Positions 1 through 6,678 of a DNA stretch of 31,991 nucleotides are shown piece by piece (positions within the stretch are counted from its first letter, which is position 1; each line of letters begins with the position of its first letter). The position numbers were made by a program, and so were the translations under genes. The DNA lies in NCBI GenBank assembly GCA_036382575.1, contig DASVHL010000048.1, positions 1 through 31,991 of the forward strand, read 5' to 3'. The notes under the pieces were generated by a model that saw only the letters and a list, made by a program, of their open reading frames with translations, was not told where the DNA came from and did not search any database. This stretch comes from UBA6022 sp036382575 (GTDB lineage Bacteria > Patescibacteriota > Saccharimonadia > Saccharimonadales > Saccharimonadaceae).

Positions 1-1
1 G

Positions 2-604
2 ACCGTGCCTGGTCCTGCGGTTGAAAAGCTTAACCTGACAGAGTTTAACATCCAGCAGAACGGTGCAACTGGAACAAATTTCCGTACACCAAATAACCTA
101 CAGGCAACTGTTCGTTTCGAAAACAAGGGAAGCGTACAGCAAGGTCCATTTGGTAAAGTGTCTGTTAAGCAAGGCGACAAGGTTGTTTACTCTAGTGATT
201 TTAATGACAAAAACCCACGTGATATGATTCTCCCTGACAGTGCTCGCCGCTGGGATATTCCACTAAAGAATATCGGTACATTCGGTAAGTATGAAGTTAC
301 TGCGGTATTTACCTACGGTACCAAGAATCAGTCTATCGAAGTGACAAAATCATTCTGGGTTATTCCAACAGGGGTGATCATCTGGTCAATCGTTGGTCTG
401 ATAGTGCTAATTGGCCTTATCGTTGGCATTTGGCTATTCCTACGCGGCTACAAGCGTCGCATCCTCCGTGCTGCGGGCACACCTGCGGCATCACCAGCGG
501 CTCCTGTAGCGCCTGTCGCAGCACCAACAGCTCCAGTTACACCAGTTGACCATCGTGGTCAAAACGACGCTACACCGCGCCCACCGACTCGCAGGATACA
601 GTAA
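2..604 (+). CDS. C-terminal part of a membrane-anchored surface protein (5' truncated)
   Basis: The reading frame is open at the left edge, so the start lies outside the window. The visible 200 residues begin with a beta-rich domain resembling an Ig-like or CARDB-like fold. It contains alternating hydrophobic strands and an F-x-N-K-G-S turn typical of domains that follow 'relative to the membrane' extracellular stalks. A strong transmembrane helix follows (about residues 122-146, rich in Ile/Leu/Gly), then a basic stop-transfer segment (RGYKRR). The tail is a low-complexity Ala/Pro segment ending in Arg-rich residues, probably cytoplasmic. A perfect hairpin terminator follows three bases after the stop. 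The family is not recognised; 'surface protein with a C-terminal anchor' is inferred from topology. Confidence 0.7.
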   Translation, partial: TVPGPAVEKLNLTEFNIQQNGATGTNFRTPNNLQATVRFENKGSVQQGPFGKVSVKQGDKVVYSSDFNDKNPRDMILPDSARRWDIPLKNIGTFGKYEVTAVFTYGTKNQSIEVTKSFWVIPTGVIIWSIVGLIVLIGLIVGIWLFLRGYKRRILRAAGTPAASPAAPVAPVAAPTAPVTPVDHRGQNDATPRPPTRRIQ

Positions 605-606
605 TT

Positions 607-636
607 AAATAATGCGCCTACCTGGGCGCATTATTT
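607..636 (+). terminator. Rho-independent terminator
   Basis: A perfect 12-bp stem (607-618 with 625-636) encloses a 6-base loop. The stem has a GCGCC core and an A-rich 5' arm/T-rich 3' arm, so it can work on both strands. It sits directly after the truncated surface-protein gene and before the convergent YdeI-like gene. Confidence 0.85.
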
Positions 637-646
637 ATATGAGAGA

Positions 647-913
647 TTACCGACCGTTTTTTTCGCGGTGCATGCAGCCTGGCCAGCAACATGGTCGACG
701 TATACCTTCAGCCAGTTCAGTGTGGGTACGCTCGACACGACGTTCACGAGTTTCAATCAATTTGGCACCCTCAACCCAGCAAATCCATTCATTGCGAGCG
801 AGCGGAGTGATATCATTCCAGACGGCAAGTCCTGCGGCATCTGCCAATAGCGCCTTGCGCAGGTCTGCGGGCATTTTGTGAACGGTACCGCTTGGGATTT
901 GGAGAGTCTTCAT
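647..913 (-). CDS. YdeI/OmpdA-like protein
   Basis: The 88-residue product matches the pattern of the YdeI/OmpD-associated family (PF13376, bacteriocin-protection type). Visible signs are an initial 'IPSGTVHKMPADLRKALLAD' region, then 'ARNEWICWVEGAK', then 'ETRERRVERT' and a C-terminal 'LAEGIRRP'. The order of 'PxDLxxAL', 'W-I-x-x-A-K' and 'T-R-x-x-R' is the family signature. Only this helical domain is present; the DUF1905 domain often fused to it is absent. The C-terminus carries a C-C-x3-C-x-H cluster that might bind metal. A TATACT -10 box (928-923) lies nine bases before the ATG and inside the end of the upstream gene, so the mRNA has almost no leader. The biochemical role of the family is poorly defined. 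Confidence 0.75.
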   Translation of the reverse strand: MKTLQIPSGTVHKMPADLRKALLADAAGLAVWNDITPLARNEWICWVEGAKLIETRERRVERTHTELAEGIRRPCCWPGCMHREKNGR

Positions 914-928
914 GATACCTATAGTATA

Positions 929-1186
929 TCAACTGTTATCTAGATCGACCACCGGGAGCGCTTCAACAGGTAGTTCGAGAATATTCGCTAAGCGTTCAAT
1001 CTGCTGAAACTTACAATATTTAATCGGATCTCCACTGCTGGTATAAATACGATAATAATGAGGGAAGTGTACGGTTTCGCCCTTGAAGTTCTTGGCGCTA
1101 GTCGGTTGATTAATCCGTTGAATAACCCAATCGTTGGATTCTTGTTCTAAGATACGTTTTATTTTGGCGTAATGGTTAAACGGCAT
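929..1186 (-). CDS. Hypothetical protein, 85 aa
   Basis: No family is recognised. The product is soluble, mixed alpha/beta, and has an aromatic central stretch (HFPHYYRIYTSSGDPIKYC) followed by a short helical segment with Leu/Val repeats. Coding is supported by a TATAAT box (1198-1193) exactly six bases before the ATG, the arrangement seen at other genes here. It lies 15 bp upstream of the YdeI-like gene on the same strand, so the two may be co-transcribed, although the YdeI-like gene also has its own -10 box. Confidence 0.6.
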   Translation of the reverse strand: MPFNHYAKIKRILEQESNDWVIQRINQPTSAKNFKGETVHFPHYYRIYTSSGDPIKYCKFQQIERLANILELPVEALPVVDLDNS

Positions 1187-1192
1187 ACATTT

Positions 1193-1198
1193 ATTATA
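1193..1198 (-). promoter_or_regulatory. -10 box TATAAT of a leaderless gene
   Basis: TATAAT reads on the minus strand from 1198 to 1193, with six bases before the ATG at 1186. Transcription would begin at or next to the start codon. No Shine-Dalgarno sequence fits in the gap. Confidence 0.65.
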
Positions 1199-1261
1199 GC
1201 AATCGAAATAGAATTCACTTTACTGGAAACTGATTTACAATAGCAGCAGGAGGAGATCTAT

Positions 1262-1468
1262 ATGATTCATCATGGTGATCGAAGTGTCAAAGTAATTGAT
1301 CGAGCAGGTCCAACGGGCTTTGCGTTCTTTTTGGCCTATATTGGTGCGGCTATTTATTTTATTCAACAGTCATCTGGTGGCTTCTGGGAAGTGATCCTTG
1401 CGCTGTTGCAGGCGATCGTATGGCCGGTGTATGTGATGTATCACGTGCTTCAGGGACTAGGTATTTAG
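1262..1468 (+). CDS. Small two-helix membrane protein, 68 aa
   Basis: The product has a short polar N-terminus (MIHHGDRSVKVIDRAGPTG) and two hydrophobic helices, about residues 20-37 and 42-64, separated by Q-Q-S-S-G-G. An AGGAGGAG Shine-Dalgarno sequence lies about seven bases upstream of the ATG. A hairpin terminator follows. The family is not recognised; this short 'FFxAYIGAAIYFIQ' layout is typical of small bacterial inner-membrane proteins of unknown function. Confidence 0.6.
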   Translation: MIHHGDRSVKVIDRAGPTGFAFFLAYIGAAIYFIQQSSGGFWEVILALLQAIVWPVYVMYHVLQGLGI

Positions 1469-1486
1469 CCTTAAACACACTCAATG

Positions 1487-1516
1487 AAGATCCAGATTAT
1501 AACGATCTGGATTTTT
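1487..1516 (+). terminator. Rho-independent terminator
   Basis: An 11-bp stem with one G-T pair (1487-1497 with 1505-1515) has an ATCCAGAT/ATCTGGAT core and a 7-base loop, and runs into a T-rich tail. It ends the small membrane protein gene. Confidence 0.75.
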
Positions 1517-1631
1517 ATTAACCCCTTAGGCGAATAAAACTTTCCCGTGCTTTAGTGATATTTTTTACAGTTTATTACTTGAAACACCTCTATGATATAA
1601 CCAGTACTAACGTAAATGAGGAGACACAATA

Positions 1632-1904
1632 ATGGTAATGGAAATTATTACGTGGATTGTCGTAGGTGGATTAGCAGGTTGGATTGCTTCAAGAATTATG
1701 CGTACTGACGCAGAGATGGGGCTGATGGCTAATATCGTTGTCGGTATTATCGGCGCATTTGTCGGTGGCTTCTTGGTACGTATGTTGACCGGTGTTGCGC
1801 CTGAGACATTTAGTATTATGGGCGTCATCGTTGCTATCATCGGTGCTGTTATCCTTCTGGCTATTGTCAAAGCAGCAACGGGACGAACAGCACATCACGC
1901 ATAG
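1632..1904 (+). CDS. GlsB/YeaQ/YmgE family stress-response membrane protein
   Basis: The 90-residue protein has three hydrophobic helices with the family pattern: 'ITWIVVGGLAGWIAS' near the N-terminus, then 'NIVVGIIGAFVGGFLV', then 'IMGVIVAIIGAVILLAIVKA'. This Gly-zipper arrangement matches the transglycosylase-associated/GlsB family (PF04226). In other bacteria these small membrane proteins accompany general stress responses; no enzymatic activity is established. GAGGAG (1619-1624) lies seven bases before the ATG at 1632, which favours this start over the ATG two codons later. The gene is monocistronic, with a strong terminator behind it. Confidence 0.88.
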   Translation: MVMEIITWIVVGGLAGWIASRIMRTDAEMGLMANIVVGIIGAFVGGFLVRMLTGVAPETFSIMGVIVAIIGAVILLAIVKAATGRTAHHA

Positions 1905-1929
1905 TGATGATCTGAACTGACCATTCTTA

Positions 1930-1956
1930 GAAACCCCCTTGCCGGGGGTTTCTTTT
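1930..1956 (+). terminator. Rho-independent terminator
   Basis: A perfect 9-bp stem GAAACCCCC/GGGGGTTTC (1930-1938 with 1944-1952) has a 5-base loop and a T tail. It ends the GlsB-family gene. Confidence 0.92.
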
Positions 1957-1968
1957 GCGTGCAGAGAC

Positions 1969-1997
1969 TTGATTCAACGGCTCATCACGGTTATGCT
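1969..1997 (+). promoter_or_regulatory. Sigma-70-type promoter for the response regulator
   Basis: TTGATT (1969-1974) and TATGCT (1992-1997) are separated by 17 bp. The predicted start near 2004 gives a leader of about 37 nt with a Shine-Dalgarno GTGAGG before the ATG at 2041. Confidence 0.6.
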
Positions 1998-2040
1998 AGA
2001 TGTAACAGTTGTATGATCACAAGATCGTGAGGCAGTGAAA

Positions 2041-2424
2041 ATGGTAAAGAAAACACCAAAAAGTATCCTTGTTGTCGAGGATGACACGGCACTTAGTGAG
2101 GCATACAAACTTGTCTTGGATCACGCAGGCTATACGACACGCATCGCAGCAAGCGGTCAGGATGCCCTGCAGGCTATCGAAGAAGACGAGCCAGATATTA
2201 TTTTGCTAGATATTCGTATGCCGGTCATGGATGGGATTGCCTTTTTGAAGGAGTATCAGCCAAAAACCCGCCCGAACCCCGCCAGTGTCATTGTCTTTAG
2301 TAATTATGACATGGAGCAAGAAGTGGACGAAGTGTATGAACTAGGCGCTGAACGCTATGTTTTAAAGGCGTGGGCCTCTCCATCAGAGCTTGTTAAGCTC
2401 ATTAACGGTACAGCACTCAGGTAG
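2041..2424 (+). CDS. Single-domain response regulator (CheY-like receiver)
   Basis: The 127-residue protein is one REC domain with no output domain. Visible residues are the acidic pair in VVEDD (14-15), the phospho-acceptor D57 in LLDIRMP, S87 in FSNYD and K109 in VLKAW. GTGAGG at 2027-2032 sits eight bases before ATG 2041, so the GTG six bases upstream is rejected as the start. The protein is closely similar to the receiver at 10297 (shared EPDII, DGI, FSNYD, YVLKAWASP), which indicates duplication. Lacking a DNA-binding domain, it probably passes phosphate to or from another protein, perhaps one of the soluble kinases in this window; the partner is inferred, not shown. Confidence 0.92.
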   Translation: MVKKTPKSILVVEDDTALSEAYKLVLDHAGYTTRIAASGQDALQAIEEDEPDIILLDIRMPVMDGIAFLKEYQPKTRPNPASVIVFSNYDMEQEVDEVYELGAERYVLKAWASPSELVKLINGTALR

Positions 2425-2443
2425 TCACCGCCTCTTTCAAAAT

Positions 2444-2459
2444 TGTTAAAATTATCACA
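2444..2459. promoter_or_regulatory. Crp/Fnr-type operator site A
   Basis: The sequence reads TGTTA-N6-TCACA, one mismatch from the Crp consensus TGTGA-N6-TCACA. A third half-site TGTGA follows at 2467-2471. It lies in the non-coding gap between the receiver gene and the small ORF at 2583. Candidate -10 boxes downstream are TATGGC (2481-2486, placing the site near -41.5) and TATAGT (2514-2519, near -73). Either spacing would suit activation. Confidence 0.5.
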
Positions 2460-2582
2460 CATTTTATGTGAGCTTATTCATATGGCACGTCGCACTATCC
2501 CGGTATAGTTGGTTGTAATCGGTGGTGATGTAGAACATCAGCTGAGGGTAATCAAGCACAGTATGTGCAAAGGGGTAAGGGT

Positions 2583-2765
2583 ATGAAGCAATATAACGAA
2601 CAAGAGCTTGAAGCAAAGATTCAATCGTTTATCGCACGAAAAGCAGAGCAGTATCCAGACGTAATGCGCCCAAAGACATCCAAATGGGCATCACTACGCT
2701 CACATTTTGGATCAACCACAACATTCCTATCTGTCCGTGTCCGTAAACAGCAAATCATTCATTAA
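2583..2765 (+). CDS. Hypothetical basic protein, 60 aa
   Basis: No family is recognised. The product is short and basic: an acidic/helical first half (KQYNEQELEAKIQSFIARKA) is followed by a Ser/Thr/Arg-rich second half. A GTG codon 18 bases upstream is also in frame, but an AAGGGG...AAGGG purine stretch positioned before ATG 2583 favours this start. It probably forms a unit with the 38-aa ORF that follows after 24 bp, downstream of operator site A. Confidence 0.5.
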   Translation: MKQYNEQELEAKIQSFIARKAEQYPDVMRPKTSKWASLRSHFGSTTTFLSVRVRKQQIIH

Positions 2766-2789
2766 GGGTAATTAAGGAGAAGCTACGGT

Positions 2790-2906
2790 ATGTCACGCAC
2801 CAAACATAAAACTCGCAAAGTTATTCATGACGATGAGCCACGACCGGACAAGATCTATAAACGACTCAACAAACAAATGATGCTAAAAGAGTACGAGCTA
2901 GCGTAA
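2790..2906 (+). CDS. Hypothetical small basic protein, 38 aa
   Basis: The ORF starts with ATG preceded at proper distance by AAGGAGA, and ends with TAA just before a GC-rich terminator. The product (MSRTKHKTRKVIHDDEPRPD, then Lys/Leu-rich) is highly charged and probably helical at its C-terminus. It is too short for family recognition. Strong initiation signals and the terminator support translation. It likely shares a transcript with the 60-aa ORF upstream. Confidence 0.5.
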   Translation: MSRTKHKTRKVIHDDEPRPDKIYKRLNKQMMLKEYELA

Positions 2907-2932
2907 CGTTAGCAATTGCACCTGTGCTGACG

Positions 2933-2959
2933 GCGGCCCAAAACGGGCCGCTCTTTTTA
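2933..2959 (+). terminator. Rho-independent terminator
   Basis: A 7-bp GC-only stem GCGGCCC/GGGCCGC (2933-2939 with 2945-2951) has an AAAAC loop, followed by TCTTTTTATT. Confidence 0.92.
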
Positions 2960-3040
2960 TTATAATGAGACGATAAACACAACATTTTATCTGATAGTTT
3001 GGAGCGTTAATATTGACGAAGTGAACCAAATAACGTGTAT

Positions 3041-3056
3041 TGTGAATTTTTTCACA
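3041..3056. promoter_or_regulatory. Crp/Fnr-type operator site B (perfect consensus halves)
   Basis: The sequence is TGTGA-AATTTT-TCACA, the exact consensus half-sites and spacing of Crp-family operators. It precedes the surface-protein cluster. A promoter using TTGACG (3013-3018) and TGTATT (3036-3041) would be blocked by a bound regulator. A TATTCT box at 3079-3084 would instead put the site near -42, the class II activation position. The sequence alone does not decide between repression and activation. Confidence 0.6.
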
Positions 3057-3131
3057 TACAACCCTACTCGGCCTGATGTATTCTTTGGTTAGTTCACTAG
3101 CTTAGTGATTCATGAGAAAAGGAGGTGTTAT

Positions 3132-3683
3132 ATGTTGAAGAATTTACACGTCACAGATAACGATAAACCCACTTTTTCAGAATATCTTCGTAACACTAAA
3201 CATTCGCCATTTCGCTTGACTGCGCTAGCGGCTGTTGGTGCGATTCCAGTCGCTGCATTAGTATGGTGGTATTACAGCTTTGTTATGTCGGTCGGAGCTT
3301 TTGGCCCGCTGCGTTTAGTTAATGAAACGGCGGACGTCACAGCGCCTGTTGCCGAGCAACAATCCGTAGAGACGACCATCGATTCGTCTTCAGTCCAGTC
3401 TTCATCGTCCGCTAGTTCGGACGATAGTTTAAATGTAAATATTTCCAGTTCTAGTAATTCAACCAGCTCGTCAGTCGAAGTGAACGGACAAACAGTTACT
3501 GTGCCTGATCAGGGCTCTACGCATCAGGTAATCGAAGACGTCAATGGCCGTACGACAGTTGATATATCTGTTGATTCCAATACATCCGGTTCCAGCAAAA
3601 CACGCTCGTCGACTAATATCGATGTTGACTCATCGGCGCGGTCGAAGGTCAAGATTGATTTAAGCAGTAGGGAGGATTTTTAG
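3132..3683 (+). CDS. Membrane-anchored Ser/Thr-rich extracytoplasmic protein
   Basis: The 183-residue protein starts at ATG 3132, which has a perfect AAGGAGGTG site. Residues 1-29 are polar and basic. A transmembrane helix spans about 30-53 (rich in Ala/Val with W-W-Y-Y). The rest, about 130 residues, is an exterior region very rich in Ser, with alternating Val-x-Val/Ile-x-Val strands (SVEVNGQTVTV, TTVDISVDSN, NIDVDSS) that look like stacked beta strands. There are no cysteines and no catalytic motif. It is the first gene of a cluster with the two repeat proteins at 3794 and 4502 and lies downstream of Crp-type site B. The role is unknown; a cell-surface structural part is inferred. Confidence 0.7.
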   Translation: MLKNLHVTDNDKPTFSEYLRNTKHSPFRLTALAAVGAIPVAALVWWYYSFVMSVGAFGPLRLVNETADVTAPVAEQQSVETTIDSSSVQSSSSASSDDSLNVNISSSSNSTSSSVEVNGQTVTVPDQGSTHQVIEDVNGRTTVDISVDSNTSGSSKTRSSTNIDVDSSARSKVKIDLSSREDF

Positions 3684-3708
3684 TCATGTAAACAATATCA
3701 GTATAAGT

Positions 3709-3760
3709 GGTCGTGCGACCTTGGTAGACACCTATCTATCTTGGTCGGGCGAGCACCCGA
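3709..3760 (+). other. Structured leader upstream of the secreted repeat protein
   Basis: Two hairpins can form: GGTCG/CGACC (3709-3713 with 3716-3720) and TCGGG/CCCGA (3745-3749 with 3756-3760). GGTCG occurs again at 3743-3747 and could pair with the same CGACC, which would break the second hairpin. No T-run follows either stem, so these are not simple terminators. The AAGGAGGG ribosome site for the gene at 3794 lies 21 bases downstream. Confidence 0.35.
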
Positions 3761-3793
3761 ACAATACTTATCAATAAATAAAGGAGGGTACAT

Positions 3794-4387
3794 ATGAAAA
3801 TTCAAAAGAAACTAGGTGCAGCAGTATTGTCACTCGGACTTGTTGTCGGATTGTCAGGATTTGCCGGTGCAACCACTGGTACGATTGATACGACCGGCCC
3901 AGACTCTGTTAATAAGATCCACAGTGAATCATCACAGCGGGTTGATATTGATAATGACAATGACTTGAAGGTAAATAATGGTAACTCACAAAAAGCTTGG
4001 TCAGGTGAAGCTGAAGTACGAGATAACACAACTGGTGGTGATGCCTCTAGCGGTGACGCCTCGAACATGAACAGCTTTGACGCTGACGTTAGTGTCGACA
4101 ACTCAGGCTCTGTGGGTGCAGCCGTAGCTGCTGGTGCTGGTGGCGCTGGTGACAACGACGCTAGTATTGAAAACACTGGTCCTGATTCATACAACACTGT
4201 AACGTTTGAAAACAGGAGCAATGTTGACATCCGTAACGACAATAATTTGTACGTTAGCAACCATAACTACCAAACTGCATCTACTGGTGATGCCACTGTT
4301 CGTCACAACACCACAGGTGGTGACGCAACAACAGGTAGCGCTTCAAACGAGAACACTACATCTGTTCGCTTTGACGTTACTAACTAG
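3794..4387 (+). CDS. Secreted protein with two 72-residue Asn/Thr/Gly repeats
   Basis: The 197-residue product has a clear signal peptide (basic KIQKK, hydrophobic core, probable cleavage near AGA-TT at 26). The mature part contains two copies of one unit, residues 31-102 and 125-196, aligned without gaps at an offset of 94. Shared positions include TGPDS-x-N, N-V/D-DI-x-N-D-N-x-L-x-V, SG/TGxA-x-V-R-x-NTTGGDA-x-x-G-x-ASN-x-N. A Gly/Ala linker (about 103-122) joins them. There are no cysteines. The NTTGGDATTG core recurs in the 597-aa protein next door, so both may build one fibre or coat. The fold looks like a beta-solenoid or curli-like stack; that is inference. The start has a perfect AAGGAGGG site. 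Confidence 0.8.
   Translation: MKIQKKLGAAVLSLGLVVGLSGFAGATTGTIDTTGPDSVNKIHSESSQRVDIDNDNDLKVNNGNSQKAWSGEAEVRDNTTGGDASSGDASNMNSFDADVSVDNSGSVGAAVAAGAGGAGDNDASIENTGPDSYNTVTFENRSNVDIRNDNNLYVSNHNYQTASTGDATVRHNTTGGDATTGSASNENTTSVRFDVTN
3884..4381 (+). repeat. Internal duplication coding two 72-residue repeats
   Basis: Copy 1 is 3884-4099 and copy 2 is 4166-4381, offset by 282 bp without gaps. Protein identity is highest in the TGPDS and NTTGGDA blocks, and divergence elsewhere indicates an old duplication. Confidence 0.8.
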
Positions 4388-4406
4388 TCCTCGGACTATA
4401 TAGTTT
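4385..4406 (+). terminator. Probable terminator after the secreted repeat protein
   Basis: TAGTCC/GGACTA (4385-4390 with 4393-4398) overlaps the stop codon and is followed by TATAG and five T. The stem is short with a 2-base loop, so termination may be partial and allow read-through to the 597-aa gene. Confidence 0.5.
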
Positions 4407-4430
4407 TTCATAGCTATTAGTGCGAACCAT

Positions 4431-4457
4431 GGGGAGAGTCGCCCACACACTCTCCCC
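4431..4457. other. Hairpin between the two repeat-protein genes
   Basis: A perfect 9-bp stem GGGGAGAGT/ACTCTCCCC (4431-4439 with 4449-4457) has a 9-base loop. No T-run follows. It may stabilise the upstream mRNA 3' end or act on expression of the next gene. Confidence 0.5.
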
Positions 4458-4501
4458 ACCTAGAATTTATTCTTCATCAATCAAAAATAGAGGAGGGGTG
4501 T

Positions 4502-6295
4502 ATGCAAAAGATTAAAAACGCCGTCCGGATGTGTCTGATCTATGTATCTATGGTGGTACTAGCGAGTGGCTATCCAATGGCAGCATTTGCTGAAACAGCA
4601 GACGGAACACCAGTACCTGAGACGGCACCAACCGCTCCAGCCGCCCCTCCGGCTCCAGAACGAGTCTACAACTATAATCCTGATACACGTCGTTGGGATA
4701 GTGATAAGTGGGTCTTTAATCCATCGACAGGACGTTACGAAGCGGTACCCCAGCCGGTTGCTACACCGCCGACTCCGGCAGCAACCGACATTACTCCTCA
4801 AACCACTACGACTAGCAATGATCCGTCGACTTCTTCGACTGATATTAATGCGAATACGAATGCGACAATTGATAATGAGATTGTGTCTAATGCCACGACT
4901 GGCAACGCTACTGTCGGAAGTAATACGACAGGTGGCAGTGCTACGACAGGCGATGCAGCGGCTGTCGCAACGATCATGAACACAATCAATTCATCCGTGA
5001 ATGCTGGAGGCCCAGAGTTTGCTACGTTCGTTGCTGATATTGTAGGCGACGTTCACGGTGATATTATGTTATACCCAATGCTTTTAAAGGCAATGCTTCA
5101 GGCGGCAACGCAGCCAACCGATGCATCGATCACTGCTAATACGAGTGCGACAATTAACAATGATGTCACATTGAACGCAACGAGCGGCGATGCGGCGGTG
5201 ACACAGAACACTAATGCGGGCAACGCAACATCCGGTAGCGCTAATACGGTCGCCAATGTTATGAATATTATTAATTCGATTATTGCCGCTAACCAATCGT
5301 TTGTTGGTACAGTGAATATCTACGGCAATCTTGATGGCGATATCTTGGTAGCACCAGATTTCTTGCCACAATTACTAGCAAGTAATAATGGCAGTACATC
5401 ATCGCCAAATAGCTCACTCGTCGTGTCGTCTGATGACACGCAGGCAATCGTAAATAACATTAACCTGAGTGCCCTTACTGGTGATGCGACAGTTGCGGGC
5501 AATACTAACGCCGGCAGCGCCACGACAGGTCAGGCTAAGACAAATGTCGTACTGCTTAATCTATCGGGTCACCAAATTGTAGCCAGCAACAGCCTTCTCG
5601 TTTTTGTGAACGTACTAGGTCAATGGGTTGGTATGATCGTGGATGCGCCAGCAGGAGCAACTGCAGCTGCGCTAGGAAACGGTGTTACGAGTAATTCAAT
5701 TACACCAGACTTAACGATTACTGCGAATAATGAAAGTACGATCACTAATAACATTAATCTTACTTCACAATCAGGTGACGCAACAGTCAGTCAGAATACT
5801 AATGCTGGCAATGCCACAACCGGCAATGCAACCGCCTCGGCGAACATTGCGAACGTCAGTAATACACAGATGGGTCTCAGTGGTTGGTTTGGACTTGTCA
5901 TGATCAACGTGTTTGGCAACTGGTTTGGCAGCTTCGGTGTTGATACGAACGCCGGTAATCAACCAGCGCCAACTCAAACTACGAGCCCGCCTACCGCGCA
6001 ACAACCTCCGCAAGTCTTCCAGTTTGTCGAAAAAGCAGCAGCAACTGCAACACGTAGCCTGCCAACCCTGACCGCAAGTTTGGCAGAGCCACCAGTCGAA
6101 GAGACGGCAGCAGAACAACCTGAGGTGCTATCAGCTTTAACAACAGTTACTCCTCCAAGCAGTCCTACACCAACCGAAACGTCCGGTGGTATCGACTTCC
6201 TTCCATTTGTTATCGCTGCCTTTGTTATCAGCCTCATTGGTGCAGCTGCACGAACACTAGTACTTGTGGTTCGCAATCGTCAGAGTCTTGCCTAA
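4502..6295 (+). CDS. Large surface protein with four repeats and a C-terminal membrane anchor
   Basis: The 597-residue protein starts at ATG 4502 behind GAGGAGGGG. Residues 1-30 form a signal peptide ending AFA-ET. Residues 31-53 are Ala/Pro-rich. Residues 55-81 hold two aromatic motifs (Y-N-x2-T-x2-W and F-N-P-x-T-G-x-Y). Four repeats follow at about 113-190, 208-287, 305-382 and 403-481. Each reads N-N-x-[IV]-x-L, then a GDATVxxNTxAGxATTGxA core, then a run of N-x-x-N hydrophobics, then V-x-[IV]-x-G-x-W/L-x-G. A Pro/Thr/Ala linker leads to a transmembrane helix (about 564-589) and a short basic tail. This is an extracellular repeat domain on a stalk. It shares its core with the secreted protein at 3794, so the pair may assemble together; adhesion or a coat role is inferred. 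Its stop overlaps the convergent receiver gene by 4 bp. Confidence 0.85.
   Translation: MQKIKNAVRMCLIYVSMVVLASGYPMAAFAETADGTPVPETAPTAPAAPPAPERVYNYNPDTRRWDSDKWVFNPSTGRYEAVPQPVATPPTPAATDITPQTTTTSNDPSTSSTDINANTNATIDNEIVSNATTGNATVGSNTTGGSATTGDAAAVATIMNTINSSVNAGGPEFATFVADIVGDVHGDIMLYPMLLKAMLQAATQPTDASITANTSATINNDVTLNATSGDAAVTQNTNAGNATSGSANTVANVMNIINSIIAANQSFVGTVNIYGNLDGDILVAPDFLPQLLASNNGSTSSPNSSLVVSSDDTQAIVNNINLSALTGDATVAGNTNAGSATTGQAKTNVVLLNLSGHQIVASNSLLVFVNVLGQWVGMIVDAPAGATAAALGNGVTSNSITPDLTITANNESTITNNINLTSQSGDATVSQNTNAGNATTGNATASANIANVSNTQMGLSGWFGLVMINVFGNWFGSFGVDTNAGNQPAPTQTTSPPTAQQPPQVFQFVEKAAATATRSLPTLTASLAEPPVEETAAEQPEVLSALTTVTPPSSPTPTETSGGIDFLPFVIAAFVISLIGAAARTLVLVVRNRQSLA
4838..5944 (+). 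repeat. Four tandem repeats within the 597-aa surface protein gene
   Basis: Approximate copies are 4838-5071, 5123-5362, 5414-5647 and 5708-5944. All carry the GDATVxxNT/ATTGxA core; DNA sequences have diverged while the Asn, Thr and Gly positions are kept. Confidence 0.8.
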
Positions 6296-6678
6296 TTAAC
6301 AGCAGGGGTCTCGCCGAGAGTTTCCTCGACAATTGATAGTAATTTCATCGGCGTCATCGAACTCTTTAGAATGGCCCGTTCTACACCGTAATCTTGAATG
6401 ATAGATAGCTCGCTACCTGATGACAGATTGCTCATAATAATTACTTTCGCTAGATCATCATGGTACTGGGCTGTATATTCTTTCAAAAAGCCAACGCCAT
6501 CAAGAATTGGCATCATAATATCAAGAAGAATAAGATCGTAGAAACGCTCGCTGCAAAGATCAAGCGCGATCTGGCCATTTTCGGCAGTTGATACATTGTA
6601 TTTTCCACTTAGGCTGAGGATCATGGTAAACGCTTCACGGATTGCGCCATCATCCTCGACAAGCAGAATGTTATACAC
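6292..6678 (-). CDS. Single-domain response regulator paired with the PAS kinase
   Basis: The 128-residue REC domain shows the acidic pair in LVEDD (9-10), phospho-acceptor D53 in LLDIMMP, S83 in MSN and K105 in ILK. The start is GTG at 6678, with AAGGAG seven bases upstream, and overlaps the last 8 bp of the kinase gene, so the two are translationally coupled. There is no DNA-binding output domain. It is less like the receivers at 2041 and 10297 than those are to each other. It most likely receives phosphate from the kinase at 6671-7828. Confidence 0.9.
   Translation of the reverse strand: MYNILLVEDDGAIREAFTMILSLSGKYNVSTAENGQIALDLCSERFYDLILLDIMMPILDGVGFLKEYTAQYHDDLAKVIIMSNLSSGSELSIIQDYGVERAILKSSMTPMKLLSIVEETLGETPAVN

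Noticed and set aside
2455..2471. TCACA-N7-TGTGA as an independent operator
   Set aside because: The half-sites face outward and the spacing is wrong for Crp; it is treated as site A plus a third half-site.
3802..4260. Long minus-strand open frame opposite the secreted repeat protein
   Set aside because: It is a shadow produced by the regular GGTGAT/ACC-type codons of the repeats; it has no ribosome site or promoter.
4566..4979. Plus-strand open frame inside the 597-aa gene
   Set aside because: The product is Arg/Leu/Gln-rich low complexity from frame-shifted repeats; the real frame has signal peptide, repeats and anchor.
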